A stretch of 64,000 nt of DNA from assembly GCF_021729145.1 (NCBI RefSeq), contig NZ_JAJSLW010000002.1:1-64000 (forward strand), in the 5' to 3' direction. The notes under the pieces were generated by a model, which searched no databases, was not told the DNA's origin, and saw only the letters and a program-made list of their open reading frames with translations. Below, piece by piece: positions 36,705 to 46,655 of the stretch (position 1 is its first letter; every line of letters begins with the position of its first letter). This DNA is from Membranihabitans maritimus (GTDB lineage Bacteria; Bacteroidota; Bacteroidia; Chitinophagales; Saprospiraceae). Made by a program: the position numbers and the translations under genes.

Positions 36705-37337
36705 TTAAATTAAACTACTTGTGCCTATTCTATCTGCTCCGCTGGTAATCATAACTTCCGCTTCCTCTAATGTGTTTATCCCTCCGGAGGCTTTTATTTT
36801 CATATCATCCCCCACAATTTCTCTTAACCTGGAAACAAACTCAGGAGTAGTCTTCCCATTAACACCCGTAGCTGTTTTTATATATTCTACACTGTGCTTT
36901 ATAGCTATTTCTACAATTCTCTTTAATTCGTCCTCGCTCACCAGTTCATTCTCCACAATCAATTTTAATTTAGCATTTTTTAGTCTGCAAATACTTACCA
37001 AACTATCTATTTCACTATCCACATAGTTCCATTTCTCGTTCTTTACCGCAGCCAAATTCAATACGGCATCCAATTCATCAGCCCCATCACTAATAGCTTC
37101 TTTTATTTCTTCCACTTTACTTTTGTAAGATTCAAACCCATTGGGGAATCCGATTACGGAACAAAGCTTTATACTGTCCTCTTCTATTGCTCGGTTGATG
37201 TGATCGAGAAAATAGGGGGGAATACAGACAGAATAGTATCCCTGATTAATAGCCTCTTGCACAAAAGTATCAATATTATGAAAGTTGAGAGCCGGCCTTA
37301 AAAGGGTATAATCGATAAGGGATTTTATATTCATCAA
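36705..37337 (-). CDS. deoC: Deoxyribose-phosphate aldolase
   Basis: DeoC cleaves 2-deoxyribose-5-phosphate to glyceraldehyde-3-phosphate and acetaldehyde in nucleoside salvage. The 210-residue TIM barrel has the catalytic Asp in ADELDAVLN, the Schiff-base Lys in EYIKTATGV, and the second Lys in MKIKASGGI. The start is one of two adjacent ATG codons (MMNIKSLIDYT). Its neighbours are secA upstream and a SPOR protein downstream, in the same direction. Confidence 0.95.
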   Translation of the reverse strand: MMNIKSLIDYTLLRPALNFHNIDTFVQEAINQGYYSVCIPPYFLDHINRAIEEDSIKLCSVIGFPNGFESYKSKVEEIKEAISDGADELDAVLNLAAVKNEKWNYVDSEIDSLVSICRLKNAKLKLIVENELVSEDELKRIVEIAIKHSVEYIKTATGVNGKTTPEFVSRLREIVGDDMKIKASGGINTLEEAEVMITSGADRIGTSSLI

Positions 37338-37362
37338 GCAATTTTAATACAAAATAAGGTTT

Positions 37363-40300
37363 TTATGCTTTACCGTGGCAATGTTTATATTTTTTTCCAC
37401 TTCCACAAGGACAGGGATCATTTCTTCCAACTTTCTTTTCAGTCCTTACAAATGTCTCTACTTTTTGCCGTTGACCACCTCCCGCATTTTCAGCAGCCCT
37501 TCTGGCTGCTTCTTCTTCAGGGGATCTGTTGGTACTGGTCTTTGACAAGTCCGTCTTTTCAGATCTAGCTTCTTTTACATCCTGAGGAGCTTCAATCATA
37601 ATCTTTCCTCCCAGTATCCATCCTGAAACCTCTCGATTGATTTTATAAATTAATTCTTCAAAAAGATTGTATGCTTCCATTTTATATATGACCAACGGAT
37701 CTTTTTGCTCAAATGCAGCAGCCTGAACAGATTCCTTGAGTTCATCCATATAACGAAGATGTTCCTTCCAATTTTCGTCTATAAGAGCAAGTGTTACTGT
37801 TTTTTCAAGATCTCTCATTATACTTTCACCCTCCGTATTAACTGCTTTTTCAAGGTCAGCAGTTAAATTCAATACTTTGCTGGACCCGTCAGAATAAGGT
37901 AAGGCAATTCTCTTGTATTTATTTCCTTCGTTCTCATATATACGTTTAATAGTAGGGAGTAAAATACGTTTTACATATTCTTCTTTCTCTTCATAGAATT
38001 TCCATACATCCTCCCTGAATTGGCCTGCAACCTTATCAACACTGTTACCCGAAAAATATTCTTCATCAAATACCGGGTCATAACCAATTTCACGCAGTGA
38101 AGCTTCCCTAAAGGATTCAAAATCTCCTGCAGATTTATGTTCGTAAACAAGGCTATCGACGAATCCATCCACCATATTCTTGAGGTCAACCACAAGCCGG
38201 TCCCCTACCAGGGCATTTTCCCTCTTTTTGTAGATAGCTTCCCGCTGGATATTCATTACATCATCATACTCGAGGAGTCTCTTACGTATTCCGAAGTTGT
38301 TTTCTTCTACTTTCTTTTGGGCTCCTTCAATCGAACGGGTCATCATTTTATTCTGAATAACCTCTCCTTCCTTAAGACCCATCCGATCCATTATCTTGAT
38401 CGCTCGTTCATTCATAAACAAACGCATCAAATTATCCTCCAGAGAAACAAAGAACTGTGAACTACCAGGATCTCCCTGTCGACCTGACCGGCCCCGCAGC
38501 TGGCGATCTACCCGTCTTGAATCATGACGCTCTGTACCTATGATGCCCAGTCCACCGGCTTCTTTAACCTGATCCGATATTTTAATATCTGTACCACGAC
38601 CCGCCATATTCGTAGCAATGGTTACTTTCCCTGGTTTTCCCGCTTCTGCTACAATTTCCGCTTCACGCTGGTGATGTTTGGCATTTAATACATTATGAGG
38701 AATATTTGCCCTGTTGAGCATCCTGCTCAGTTTTTCTGATGTTTCTACTGAGGTCGTACCTACAAGTACGGGGCGCCCAATCTCAGTAAGTTTGGCAATC
38801 TCCTCAATTACGGCTCGATATTTTTCTCGTTCCGTTTTAAACAGGAAGTCATCTCTGTCCTCCCGAATAATTGGTTTGTTAGTAGGTACTACTACCACAT
38901 CCAACTCATATATTTCCCAAAATTCATTGGCTTCAGTTTCTGCAGTACCGGTCATACCCGAGAGCTTGTGATACATCCTGAAATAGTTCTGTAATGTAAC
39001 CGTGGCATAGGTTTGAGTAAGATCACCCACCTTTACATTTTCCTTGGCTTCCAATGCCTGGTGCAGCCCATCAGAGTACCTTCTTCCTTCCATCATACGA
39101 CCTGTTTGCTCATCGACGATTTTTACCTGGTCATCCATTACCACATATTCTTCATCTTTTTCAAACAAGGCATAGGCCTTTAATAATTGGGAGACAGAGT
39201 GCAAACGTTTGGATTTTTCTGAATAATCCTGGATAAGCTCCTGCTTTTTGTCCTTAACTTCCTTTTCATCCTGATAGACCTGCTCTATTTTGTTAAGTTC
39301 CGTGGCTAGATCAGGCATAACAAAGAAGTTTTCATCGGATTCATAGCCGGACAAAAACTCTACTCCTTTCTCTGTAATTTCTACGTTTCTATTTTTTTCG
39401 TCTATAGTAAAGAATAATGGCTCATCTACTATATGCATGTGTTTGGATTGCTCTTGCATATAGTGATTCTCTGCTTTTTGTAAAATAGCTTTAATACCAT
39501 CCTCACTGAGATACTTTATTAATGGTCGATTTTTGGGTAAAGCCCTGTAAGACCTCAGTAATGCCATACCCCCTTCTTCTTCACCGTATCCTAGTGATCC
39601 GGATTCTATTAGTTTCTTTGCTTTCGTAAGGTATGTCGTGGCAAGCTTTTTTTGCTCGTTTACCAGTTTTTCTACTTTGGGTTTGAGATCAACATATTCT
39701 TGTTGGTCTGCATCCTTGGGAATTGGTCCGGAAATAATCAATGGAGTCCGTGCGTCATCAATCAATACGGAATCTACCTCATCCACAATCGTAAAATGAT
39801 GCTTTCTCTGAACTTGTTCCTCTTTGGAACGGACCATATTATCTCTCAGATAATCAAATCCAAATTCATTGTTGGTCCCAAATGTTATATCGCATTGATA
39901 TGCAGCTACTCTCTCCTTGGAATGCGGTTTATATTTGTCGATACAATCTACCGTCATATGAAGGAATTGATAGATTGGTCCGACCCATTCTGCATCCCTT
40001 TTTGCCAAATAATTATTTACCGTAACCACATGCACCCCTCTTTCTGACAAAGCATTGAGATAGGCTGGTAAGGTAGCGACAAGAGTCTTACCTTCTCCCG
40101 TAGCCATTTCTGCAATTTTACCATCGTGAAGAACCATTCCTCCTATCAATTGAACATCGTAGTGGATCATATTCCATTCTACTTCAGAACCTCCAGCTAT
40201 CCATCTTCTATTCCAAATGGCTTTATCCCCCTTTATCTGAACTACTTTGTTCCTCGCAGCAATATTCTTATCCAGCTCCGTGGCAGTTACCTCGAGTGTT

Positions 40301-40671
40301 TCTTTTTGTGCAAATCTCCTGGCAGTCTCTTTTACAACTGCAAAAGCTTCCGGTAATATTTCCAGTAGAATTTCTTCCAAATAATTATTCCGGTCCTCTT
40401 CCAATTCATCGAGCTGATTGAAAAGTATTTCCTTTTCACCAAAGTCTTTTTCCTCTATCGCACTTTTTTTCAAATTAACTATCTCAGTGTCGATATCGCT
40501 TAGGTATTCCGATATTTTTTTCTTAAATTCTATAGTTTTATTCCTAAGTTCGTCATCAGATAATGACTGATAGGCCTCAAAATGCTCATTTATTAAGTCG
40601 ACCTTTGGCATGTACGATTCAACATCCCGATCCTGCTTGGTGCCAAAAATATTTTTTAGAAATTTTAACAT
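37363..40671 (-). CDS. secA: Preprotein translocase ATPase SecA
   Basis: SecA drives export through SecYEG. The protein of 1102 residues is long, as is typical of Bacteroidota. Walker A reads MATGEGKTLVATLPAYLNAL, Walker B includes IVDEVDSVLIDDART, and helicase motifs (TNMAGRGTDIKI; GLGIIGTERHDSRRVDRQLR) are intact. The C-terminal SEC-C zinc site CPCGSGKKYKHC is intact. Insertions near residues ~320-530 account for the extra length. The gene lies alone, with deoC following after 25 bases. Confidence 0.97.
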   Translation of the reverse strand: MLKFLKNIFGTKQDRDVESYMPKVDLINEHFEAYQSLSDDELRNKTIEFKKKISEYLSDIDTEIVNLKKSAIEEKDFGEKEILFNQLDELEEDRNNYLEEILLEILPEAFAVVKETARRFAQKETLEVTATELDKNIAARNKVVQIKGDKAIWNRRWIAGGSEVEWNMIHYDVQLIGGMVLHDGKIAEMATGEGKTLVATLPAYLNALSERGVHVVTVNNYLAKRDAEWVGPIYQFLHMTVDCIDKYKPHSKERVAAYQCDITFGTNNEFGFDYLRDNMVRSKEEQVQRKHHFTIVDEVDSVLIDDARTPLIISGPIPKDADQQEYVDLKPKVEKLVNEQKKLATTYLTKAKKLIESGSLGYGEEEGGMALLRSYRALPKNRPLIKYLSEDGIKAILQKAENHYMQEQSKHMHIVDEPLFFTIDEKNRNVEITEKGVEFLSGYESDENFFVMPDLATELNKIEQVYQDEKEVKDKKQELIQDYSEKSKRLHSVSQLLKAYALFEKDEEYVVMDDQVKIVDEQTGRMMEGRRYSDGLHQALEAKENVKVGDLTQTYATVTLQNYFRMYHKLSGMTGTAETEANEFWEIYELDVVVVPTNKPIIREDRDDFLFKTEREKYRAVIEEIAKLTEIGRPVLVGTTSVETSEKLSRMLNRANIPHNVLNAKHHQREAEIVAEAGKPGKVTIATNMAGRGTDIKISDQVKEAGGLGIIGTERHDSRRVDRQLRGRSGRQGDPGSSQFFVSLEDNLMRLFMNERAIKIMDRMGLKEGEVIQNKMMTRSIEGAQKKVEENNFGIRKRLLEYDDVMNIQREAIYKKRENALVGDRLVVDLKNMVDGFVDSLVYEHKSAGDFESFREASLREIGYDPVFDEEYFSGNSVDKVAGQFREDVWKFYEEKEEYVKRILLPTIKRIYENEGNKYKRIALPYSDGSSKVLNLTADLEKAVNTEGESIMRDLEKTVTLALIDENWKEHLRYMDELKESVQAAAFEQKDPLVIYKMEAYNLFEELIYKINREVSGWILGGKIMIEAPQDVKEARSEKTDLSKTSTNRSPEEEAARRAAENAGGGQRQKVETFVRTEKKVGRNDPCPCGSGKKYKHCHGKA

Positions 40672-40710
40672 TATATGATTTTTAAAATAATTCTATAGTT
40701 GAACAAACGA

Positions 40711-40738
40711 CAAAGTTAAGGAAGATATACGCTTCAAA
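40711..40738 (-). promoter_or_regulatory. Candidate secA promoter
   Basis: On the minus strand, TTTG (40738-40735) is followed after 16 bases by TAACTTTG (40718-40711), matching the Bacteroidota -7 consensus TAnnTTTG with a shorter spacer than usual. The element lies 40 bases before the secA ATG. Confidence 0.4.
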
Positions 40739-40801
40739 CGAATAAACAGTTCTAATATAATAGTGGGACACAAATCCGTAGTTTTATTAGTAGTAACGAA
40801 T

Positions 40802-42538
40802 ATGAATAGATTTTTTATTTCTTTTTTATCCATTTTATTCATTTCAAGTGGAAATCAACTTGTGGCACAAAGCGAAATCAACTTTGTGTGCTTTACCGTT
40901 GATTCGATTTCATGGGAATTTAATATCAATAACTGTGCTACAAATGACATAGAGAATTATGAAATATATACCCGGGAAACGAGCTCAGAGAACTTTTCCG
41001 TAGCGTTTGCAGGACCAGGACAAACTTCAACCGCATGGAAAAGTGATATATTGAAGTCACATGACGCTTTGTTTATTACCTACAACATGAATTGTCCTGC
41101 CGAAATGTCGGTAACATCAGACACATTGTCCCTTGAAAGTTTACGAACATCCGTACGTTTTGAAAATATTGAAGTTCAGGAAGATGGAAGTGTTTATCTA
41201 AAATGGGAAAGAAAACCCATAGATGGTGTACAATACAATGTAAACTCTATTGTCAATGGTAATTCAGAAGTAATTGCAACCGATCTCACTGAAAATGAAT
41301 TTACGGATACGAGAAATTTGGCAAATACCGAATCCATTTTTTATTCTATAACTGCTTTCAAGGATGACGACTGTAAATACACCTTTCCCGAGCCTGACGA
41401 AGGATATTCTTATACTCCTTTTTTATCCGGGAAATTAATCGAATGCGAAGGAAGAGTTTCCCTGGATTTTGAACCTTCGAATTATTGGTTTGATGATATG
41501 GATTCCCGGACTTTGTTTATATCCGAAAACGGAAATTTATTTGACTCCATCTCTCTTGGTTTGGATACCGATTCCATAGAGTACACCAATATTTCCCCGG
41601 GAAATGTTTACCGGTTTTATGTTGAAGAAAAGAGTAGCGAAAATACCAGGCAATTGGCCCGGTCAAACACTGTAATTATTAATGCCGATTTTTTCGATGC
41701 TGTTCAATGGATTGCTATCCGGGAAATTTCATTTGATCCAAACAATAATTTATCAATTGAATGGCAAACCGATCCGACGGATGAGCCACCGGAATATACC
41801 TTAATCCAGGGAGCTTCTGAAAGTATGACAAATCCACTAATGGTCAATGAATTCGGAACAAATCAATATTCCTATGAACTGGATCAATTTGATCCTGATA
41901 ACAATCATTACTCACTTTCCATAGAAGATAGCTGCGAAAATATAGTAACTTCTTTATCAAAAGAGGCCCTCTGGGTATCAGCACAGCTTCTGGGTGGATA
42001 CGACCTTGCTATGGAATGGAATGTTCTGGGTGATGAAGAATTAACAATTGATCAGTATGATGTATATTTGGTAGAAAATGGTTCATCATCCCTGCTATCA
42101 TCGGTAAGAAATTTTTCCGGTCAATTTATTCATAATTTTAGTGAAAATAACCCTAAGGACTCTGCTTGTGTGTATGTAATAGCTAAGGGTACCCTCGAGC
42201 ATTCTGAATGGGATGAATCCAATGAAGTTGAGTACAGATCCAATACTGTATGTGTATACGGAGAAACTAAAATAATTCTACCAAATGCCCTGGCTCCAGG
42301 CTCGGGAAATGACTATTTGCCTATAATTAGTCCAAGGGAAGGGATCGTGGAGTTTGAGATGACCATTTACGATCGGTACGGGAACATTATTTTTCAATCA
42401 AATAACCCCAATGTGGGATGGAACGGATCTACTAATGGCGCAAATAATACTATAGACATTTATGCTGCTGTGGTAAAAGTAACAAATCAAAACGGAGAAG
42501 TTTTCTCTGAAACGCAGTCAGTAGTGCTATTGAGATAA
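40802..42538 (+). CDS. Secreted protein with type IX secretion (gliding-associated) C-terminal domain
   Basis: The start is best placed at ATG 40802, since it yields a signal peptide (MNRFFISFLSILFISSGNQL, cleaved after VAQ). The frame extends to a GTG at 40763, which would put a non-signal stretch in front. The 578-residue protein has three to four fibronectin III-like beta domains (for example FENIEVQEDGSVYLKWERKP). It ends with a CHU_C sorting domain (about 88 residues) showing LPNALAPGSGNDYLPIISP, MTIYDRYGNIIFQ and WNGSTNGANN. It is expected to be secreted through the type IX system and attached to the surface. It is the only plus-strand gene between 27 and 50 kb. Confidence 0.88.
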   Translation: MNRFFISFLSILFISSGNQLVAQSEINFVCFTVDSISWEFNINNCATNDIENYEIYTRETSSENFSVAFAGPGQTSTAWKSDILKSHDALFITYNMNCPAEMSVTSDTLSLESLRTSVRFENIEVQEDGSVYLKWERKPIDGVQYNVNSIVNGNSEVIATDLTENEFTDTRNLANTESIFYSITAFKDDDCKYTFPEPDEGYSYTPFLSGKLIECEGRVSLDFEPSNYWFDDMDSRTLFISENGNLFDSISLGLDTDSIEYTNISPGNVYRFYVEEKSSENTRQLARSNTVIINADFFDAVQWIAIREISFDPNNNLSIEWQTDPTDEPPEYTLIQGASESMTNPLMVNEFGTNQYSYELDQFDPDNNHYSLSIEDSCENIVTSLSKEALWVSAQLLGGYDLAMEWNVLGDEELTIDQYDVYLVENGSSSLLSSVRNFSGQFIHNFSENNPKDSACVYVIAKGTLEHSEWDESNEVEYRSNTVCVYGETKIILPNALAPGSGNDYLPIISPREGIVEFEMTIYDRYGNIIFQSNNPNVGWNGSTNGANNTIDIYAAVVKVTNQNGEVFSETQSVVLLR

Positions 42539-43201
42539 TTTTTTCTTTTTGTATTTAAATATCTTCCGCCGGGTTGAAACTACTGCCAGCGCATAAAAAG
42601 ATAATTCACCAATTACATAAACAAGAACCCCTATGTTTAATGTAATAAAGGCGATATCAAAAAGGGATTGATTGTACGTCCCTTTTAAGGGCTCAACGAC
42701 TAATAAATTAGCCCCGTAAATTCCTGCCGATACAATGACTAATGCTATACATAGTAACTTAATATGTTGAAAAATTCCTTCGTTTTTTTTATAGGTAATT
42801 TTTGTGAGGAGCGCCTGATGGAGAGTATCAAAAGGATTTATCTTTACTAATTCTGTGGCGACATACTTTGCATCATCCACAAATCCCGAATGAAATAAAG
42901 CAGATGCTTTCTTAAAAAGGAGGGATTCAAATATATTATCCCCTTGAATGTTCTTTAAATTATACCTAATTACTTCCTCGATTGTCTGATCAACTTCCCG
43001 AAGGAAAGTACCGTATTTTCCCAGATGAAACAGCGCTTGTAGATAGATGTTTTGTAATTCAATTTTACGCCTTATTTGAAGTAATTCTACCAACTCCCTG
43101 TTGTCCTGAAATTCCTGAATAATAATATCGTAATCCTGTTTGTCAAGATTGACAAAACTCGAGTAAAAATTTGATATGTCTACATTCGTAAGAAACTTCA
43201 T
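42527..43201 (-). CDS. Hypothetical membrane protein with helical N-terminal region
   Basis: This 224-residue protein starts MKFLTNVDISNFYSSFVNLD. It has a helix-rich, TPR-like N-terminal part (YDIIIQEFQDNRELVELLQI; KASALFHSGFVDDAKYVATE) and two membrane helices near the C-terminus (residues ~150-172 and ~185-205). A basic tail, RKIFKYKKKKLSQ, should stay in the cytoplasm. It overlaps the preceding convergent gene by 12 bases. I do not recognise the family. A role in membrane-linked assembly is speculative. Confidence 0.85.
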   Translation of the reverse strand: MKFLTNVDISNFYSSFVNLDKQDYDIIIQEFQDNRELVELLQIRRKIELQNIYLQALFHLGKYGTFLREVDQTIEEVIRYNLKNIQGDNIFESLLFKKASALFHSGFVDDAKYVATELVKINPFDTLHQALLTKITYKKNEGIFQHIKLLCIALVIVSAGIYGANLLVVEPLKGTYNQSLFDIAFITLNIGVLVYVIGELSFYALAVVSTRRKIFKYKKKKLSQ

Positions 43202-43465
43202 TAGTTCAATATAATCTATCCACTAATCTTCATATCTCCTTTGTAATTTAACTATAATTATAGGAGTGAAAAATTACAAAGATTTTTGGTTTTTAGGCGA
43301 TATAATTTGATAAAATCAATAAATATATTCATTCCGGTGACCGGAATATAGAAAAATCCCTACTTATCCTGTATTTCATATCACTTCTCTATTATATTTT
43401 CCTATTTATTAAATCATTATTGATGCGTAAATGTTGTAAGAAGAAGAAGAAAAAATGTGATAATA

Positions 43466-44359
43466 TCAGGTTGCTCTGTTCCTCAAATCTTTTCCCCACA
43501 TTAATTTATTTCGAAGTGTCTTGAAATAAGATAAATTTTCCAATTGGATTAAATTAATACGAAAATCTGCTTTTCTCACCTCCAGTTTATGCGATGAAGT
43601 CATTAATTCATACCTCGAATCCAAAGTACACAAAAAATTATCAGCTCTTCCCTCCACTTCAAATCTCAGGCATACATCCTCCGGAAGTACTACCGGTCTT
43701 ACATTTAAATTATGCGGTGCAACTGGTGTAATTATGAAATTATTACTTCCGGGAGCCATAATTGGCCCTCCGCAACTTAAAGAATAACCCGTGGATCCTG
43801 TTTGAGTACTTACAATCAAACCATCGGCCCAATAGGTATTGAGAAATTCATCATTTACATAGGTATGGACAATAATCATCGAGGAATTGTCTCGTTTGTG
43901 TATGGTAAAGTCGTTTAAGGCAAAATTTTCATCCGGGAAAAGTACCGGAGTAGAATCCAATTGGAGAATAGTCCTGTCATCTAATAAAAAAGACCCTTCA
44001 ACCAGGCCATCAATAGCTTCATCAATTTTCCCCTTCTCCACACTTGATAAATACCCTAACCTGCCTAAATTTATTCCCAATATAGGAATGTCGAGATCTC
44101 TTACTAAAATCGTAGCATTGAGTATGGTACCATCCCCTCCCAGTGAAAGTAAATAGTCATAATTCTCTTTCCGCAGTTGATAATAATCATGTATAATTTC
44201 TACTTCTCCATCCAGATTCCCGGCTGTTTTGATAAAGTGATTCCTAATGTCTTTGTAAAACCCTATTTTGATATTTGATTTATTCAACTTGTCGATCAAT
44301 TGGAAAAAATATTTTTCATTTTCCTCTTTCAAGACATTAGCATAAACGAGTACCTTCAT
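43466..44359 (-). CDS. nadK: NAD kinase
   Basis: NadK makes NADP from NAD. The protein of 297 residues has the ATP-binding LLSLGGDGTILNATILVRDL and the substrate-binding ALNDFTIHKRDN, where Asp follows Asn instead of the usual Glu. It also has TQTGSTGYSLSCGGPIMAPG. Its stop is followed by a 264-base gap. The BamA-like gene lies only 2 bases upstream in the same direction, the two probably forming an operon. CBS and BamA-type genes next to nadK are commonly seen in Bacteroidota. Confidence 0.97.
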   Translation of the reverse strand: MKVLVYANVLKEENEKYFFQLIDKLNKSNIKIGFYKDIRNHFIKTAGNLDGEVEIIHDYYQLRKENYDYLLSLGGDGTILNATILVRDLDIPILGINLGRLGYLSSVEKGKIDEAIDGLVEGSFLLDDRTILQLDSTPVLFPDENFALNDFTIHKRDNSSMIIVHTYVNDEFLNTYWADGLIVSTQTGSTGYSLSCGGPIMAPGSNNFIITPVAPHNLNVRPVVLPEDVCLRFEVEGRADNFLCTLDSRYELMTSSHKLEVRKADFRINLIQLENLSYFKTLRNKLMWGKDLRNRAT

Positions 44360-44361
44360 TT

Positions 44362-45726
44362 TTATATAGTTCGATTGAGGTGAAAGAATACACCAAATTC
44401 ATTTTTTTGATTCATGCTGGCTTCAATAATCAATGCCAATTGATTATACAATAAAATATTGAGACCTAATCCGCCACCTATCATCTCCCGATTGATAAAT
44501 TCACTGGTTTTGTAATATTGATCCCAGACATACCCATAATCAAGATTAAGCGAAAGATAAATCTTAGTATCCATTTTTTTGTAATTTAAAAAGGGCATTA
44601 GCTTACCAAAGTCAATATCTGCGTCTATTATTTTTCGCATAACACTTGTTTTGTAAACAGCCAAAGCTGTACCTTCCACCTGGTAATATTCATACCCCCT
44701 TACATATTCAGGTTCACCTCCCATACGAAATAGATTATAATAGGGATATTTTCTGGTGGTAGGCAAAAATGTTCTGAATACCAGTCCATTGTTCCAGGAC
44801 CAATTATCATTGATCTGTTTGTGGTAATAAGCATCTGCCTGGATTTCCCAGGACCTAAAGTTGTCCGATTCCACTATTCCGTTTCTAGCTAATAACAGAT
44901 GTGCATAATATCCTTTTGTTGCCAGGTATTTATTATTTCTTCTTTCAATCGCATAATCGATTGCCAGTCTGCTATATCTTTGGATTGTGTTACCGGATAA
45001 ATATTCAGGGTTGGAATCAAATAATTCATCATCAATACCGTGATAGTAAAATCCCATTATTAATTTATAATAGCTATTGTAATGAGGTCTAAATATCGTC
45101 GAAAACGTCGATTCAAATCTGTGTCGCAAATACTTGTTGTCATTTCTAACAAAGGAAGGAATCCCATCTTCCGTAAAGAAACTTACTTCTTTATTTGAAG
45201 CTAAATACGATTTGAATTCAAAATTCCAGTTTTTTTCTTTATCAAAAAAGGGACTTGTGTAATTAATAATAAATTTCCTGTCAAATCCCCATTGTCCCAA
45301 CAAATCTAATTCATCCCCGTTTCCAGAGAGATTCTTTAGTTTTAAATTTAGCCCCAGATTTAGGAACTTTATATCTCTATCGTGTTCATTCCACCAAACA
45401 TTTAGATTCCGAGCAGCCAATTCTATAATAGGTATAGGAATGACATAAAGCCCCTCCTCCACATGAATTACTACTTTAATATTATTGTAGTTCTCTTCAT
45501 CAAAAAAGATATTTGCTTCTACATCAGTAAATAAACCTGTATTAATCAATCTCTCTTTGCTTATCTGCAACTTATTATTTATTTGGTTCATTTTCAAAGA
45601 ATCACCAACGTGAAGTTCCATTTCACGTAGCATTCTAAGGTCGGTTGTTTTTTTATTTCCTTCGAACACTATTTGCCGGACCAAAATCTTCCTGGATTCT
45701 TCTGCATTTTGACCATTGAGTGTCAA
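44362..45726 (-). CDS. BamA/TamA-like outer-membrane protein with POTRA
   Basis: This is an outer-membrane protein of the Omp85 type. One POTRA-like domain (VRQIVFEGNKKTTDLRMLRE, then LINTGLFTDVEANIFF) is followed by a 16-stranded-barrel-like region ending in LIIEASMNQKNEFGVFFHLN. The final residue pattern is typical of a barrel. The earliest standard start is TTG 45726. In frame just upstream are codons for a good signal-peptide core (TYQVIILISFFYGLT) with no ATG, GTG or TTG before a stop. The true start is therefore either an unusual codon (ATA/ATT/ATC) or lost to a one-base change. Its role could be to insert or secrete surface proteins (inference). Confidence 0.8.
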   Translation of the reverse strand: MTLNGQNAEESRKILVRQIVFEGNKKTTDLRMLREMELHVGDSLKMNQINNKLQISKERLINTGLFTDVEANIFFDEENYNNIKVVIHVEEGLYVIPIPIIELAARNLNVWWNEHDRDIKFLNLGLNLKLKNLSGNGDELDLLGQWGFDRKFIINYTSPFFDKEKNWNFEFKSYLASNKEVSFFTEDGIPSFVRNDNKYLRHRFESTFSTIFRPHYNSYYKLIMGFYYHGIDDELFDSNPEYLSGNTIQRYSRLAIDYAIERRNNKYLATKGYYAHLLLARNGIVESDNFRSWEIQADAYYHKQINDNWSWNNGLVFRTFLPTTRKYPYYNLFRMGGEPEYVRGYEYYQVEGTALAVYKTSVMRKIIDADIDFGKLMPFLNYKKMDTKIYLSLNLDYGYVWDQYYKTSEFINREMIGGGLGLNILLYNQLALIIEASMNQKNEFGVFFHLNRTI

Positions 45727-45961
45727 TCCATAAAAGAAAGAGATTAGGATAATTACCTGATATGTAAAATTAGTGCTTATGTGTATATTCTTTTGGTTTT
45801 CAAATTATAACAACCTGTTTGAATGATATAAACTCAAAATAGGACAATTTCATTGTAGATTAATAAACTACTAATTAAAAATTAATGAAGATAATTAGAA
45901 ATATCTATTGTAGATCAGTTAATTAGATCTACTTACACGAATAACGGTAGTAAAGGGCAAA

Positions 45962-46618
45962 CTAAACATTAAGATAGGATATAAGAGATTCGTATCGATC
46001 CTTTAATTGATGGATATATTGATCATTCTCAAAATACGCTTTTACCGTATAAGAATATCTCTCTAGCGTTTGTAAGACGCTATTGATATCTTTAATATCC
46101 GTTTTTAGTGTTATTTCTATATTGGGAAAGTTTTCCATGGATACTAAAACAGAAAATAAATGGACATTTTCCATTTCCAGAATACGGATAAGTTCAGATA
46201 ATTGAAAATCTTGTTGGGGTACTTCAATCACTAAAAGACTACCATCTGAATTCAACCCAAATCTCGATATAATTTTGGTAAATAGGTCCTCCATGGTAAT
46301 TATCCCCATAAAAGATTCATCGTCTTCTAAAACAGGAATAATTGTCAATTCTTCATCAACCATAGCTTTGGCTGCATCCAGTAAATGATCATCTTGCCTG
46401 ACAAATTTTTTTACTCCCTTGTTGACAAAATCCTTCATTATTGTGCCTGGATGGGCCGCTTTAAGTGTTTCTTCACTGATAATAGTTAAAAAAGCTTTGC
46501 TTTTGACAATTGGTAGGTGCTTTATTTTAAATTGATTTAAAATATCTAGTGCTTCATCGACGGTATTTGTGATGGAGACATTAATAAAATTTTTTGATAA
46601 AGCATCTACCGATAACAT
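45962..46618 (-). CDS. CBS-domain protein
   Basis: This 218-residue protein has two CBS motifs. The first is NTVDEALDILNQFKIKHLPI; the second reads LLDAAKAMVDEELTIIPVLE and FMGIITMEDLFTKI. An ACT-like C-terminal part follows, FQLSELIRILEMENVHLFSV. CBS pairs usually bind adenine nucleotides. Its position before the BamA-like and nadK genes is the common Bacteroidota arrangement. It has no catalytic domain, so regulation of something else is likely. The ligand is unknown. Confidence 0.9.
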   Translation of the reverse strand: MLSVDALSKNFINVSITNTVDEALDILNQFKIKHLPIVKSKAFLTIISEETLKAAHPGTIMKDFVNKGVKKFVRQDDHLLDAAKAMVDEELTIIPVLEDDESFMGIITMEDLFTKIISRFGLNSDGSLLVIEVPQQDFQLSELIRILEMENVHLFSVLVSMENFPNIEITLKTDIKDINSVLQTLERYSYTVKAYFENDQYIHQLKDRYESLISYLNV

Positions 46619-46655
46619 TTGATCACTGGTTTTACTTATTATATATAACGTTTAA

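Noticed and set aside
37365-40356. Plus-strand frames within secA
   Set aside because: Antisense shadows of secA, which has intact motifs along its full length.
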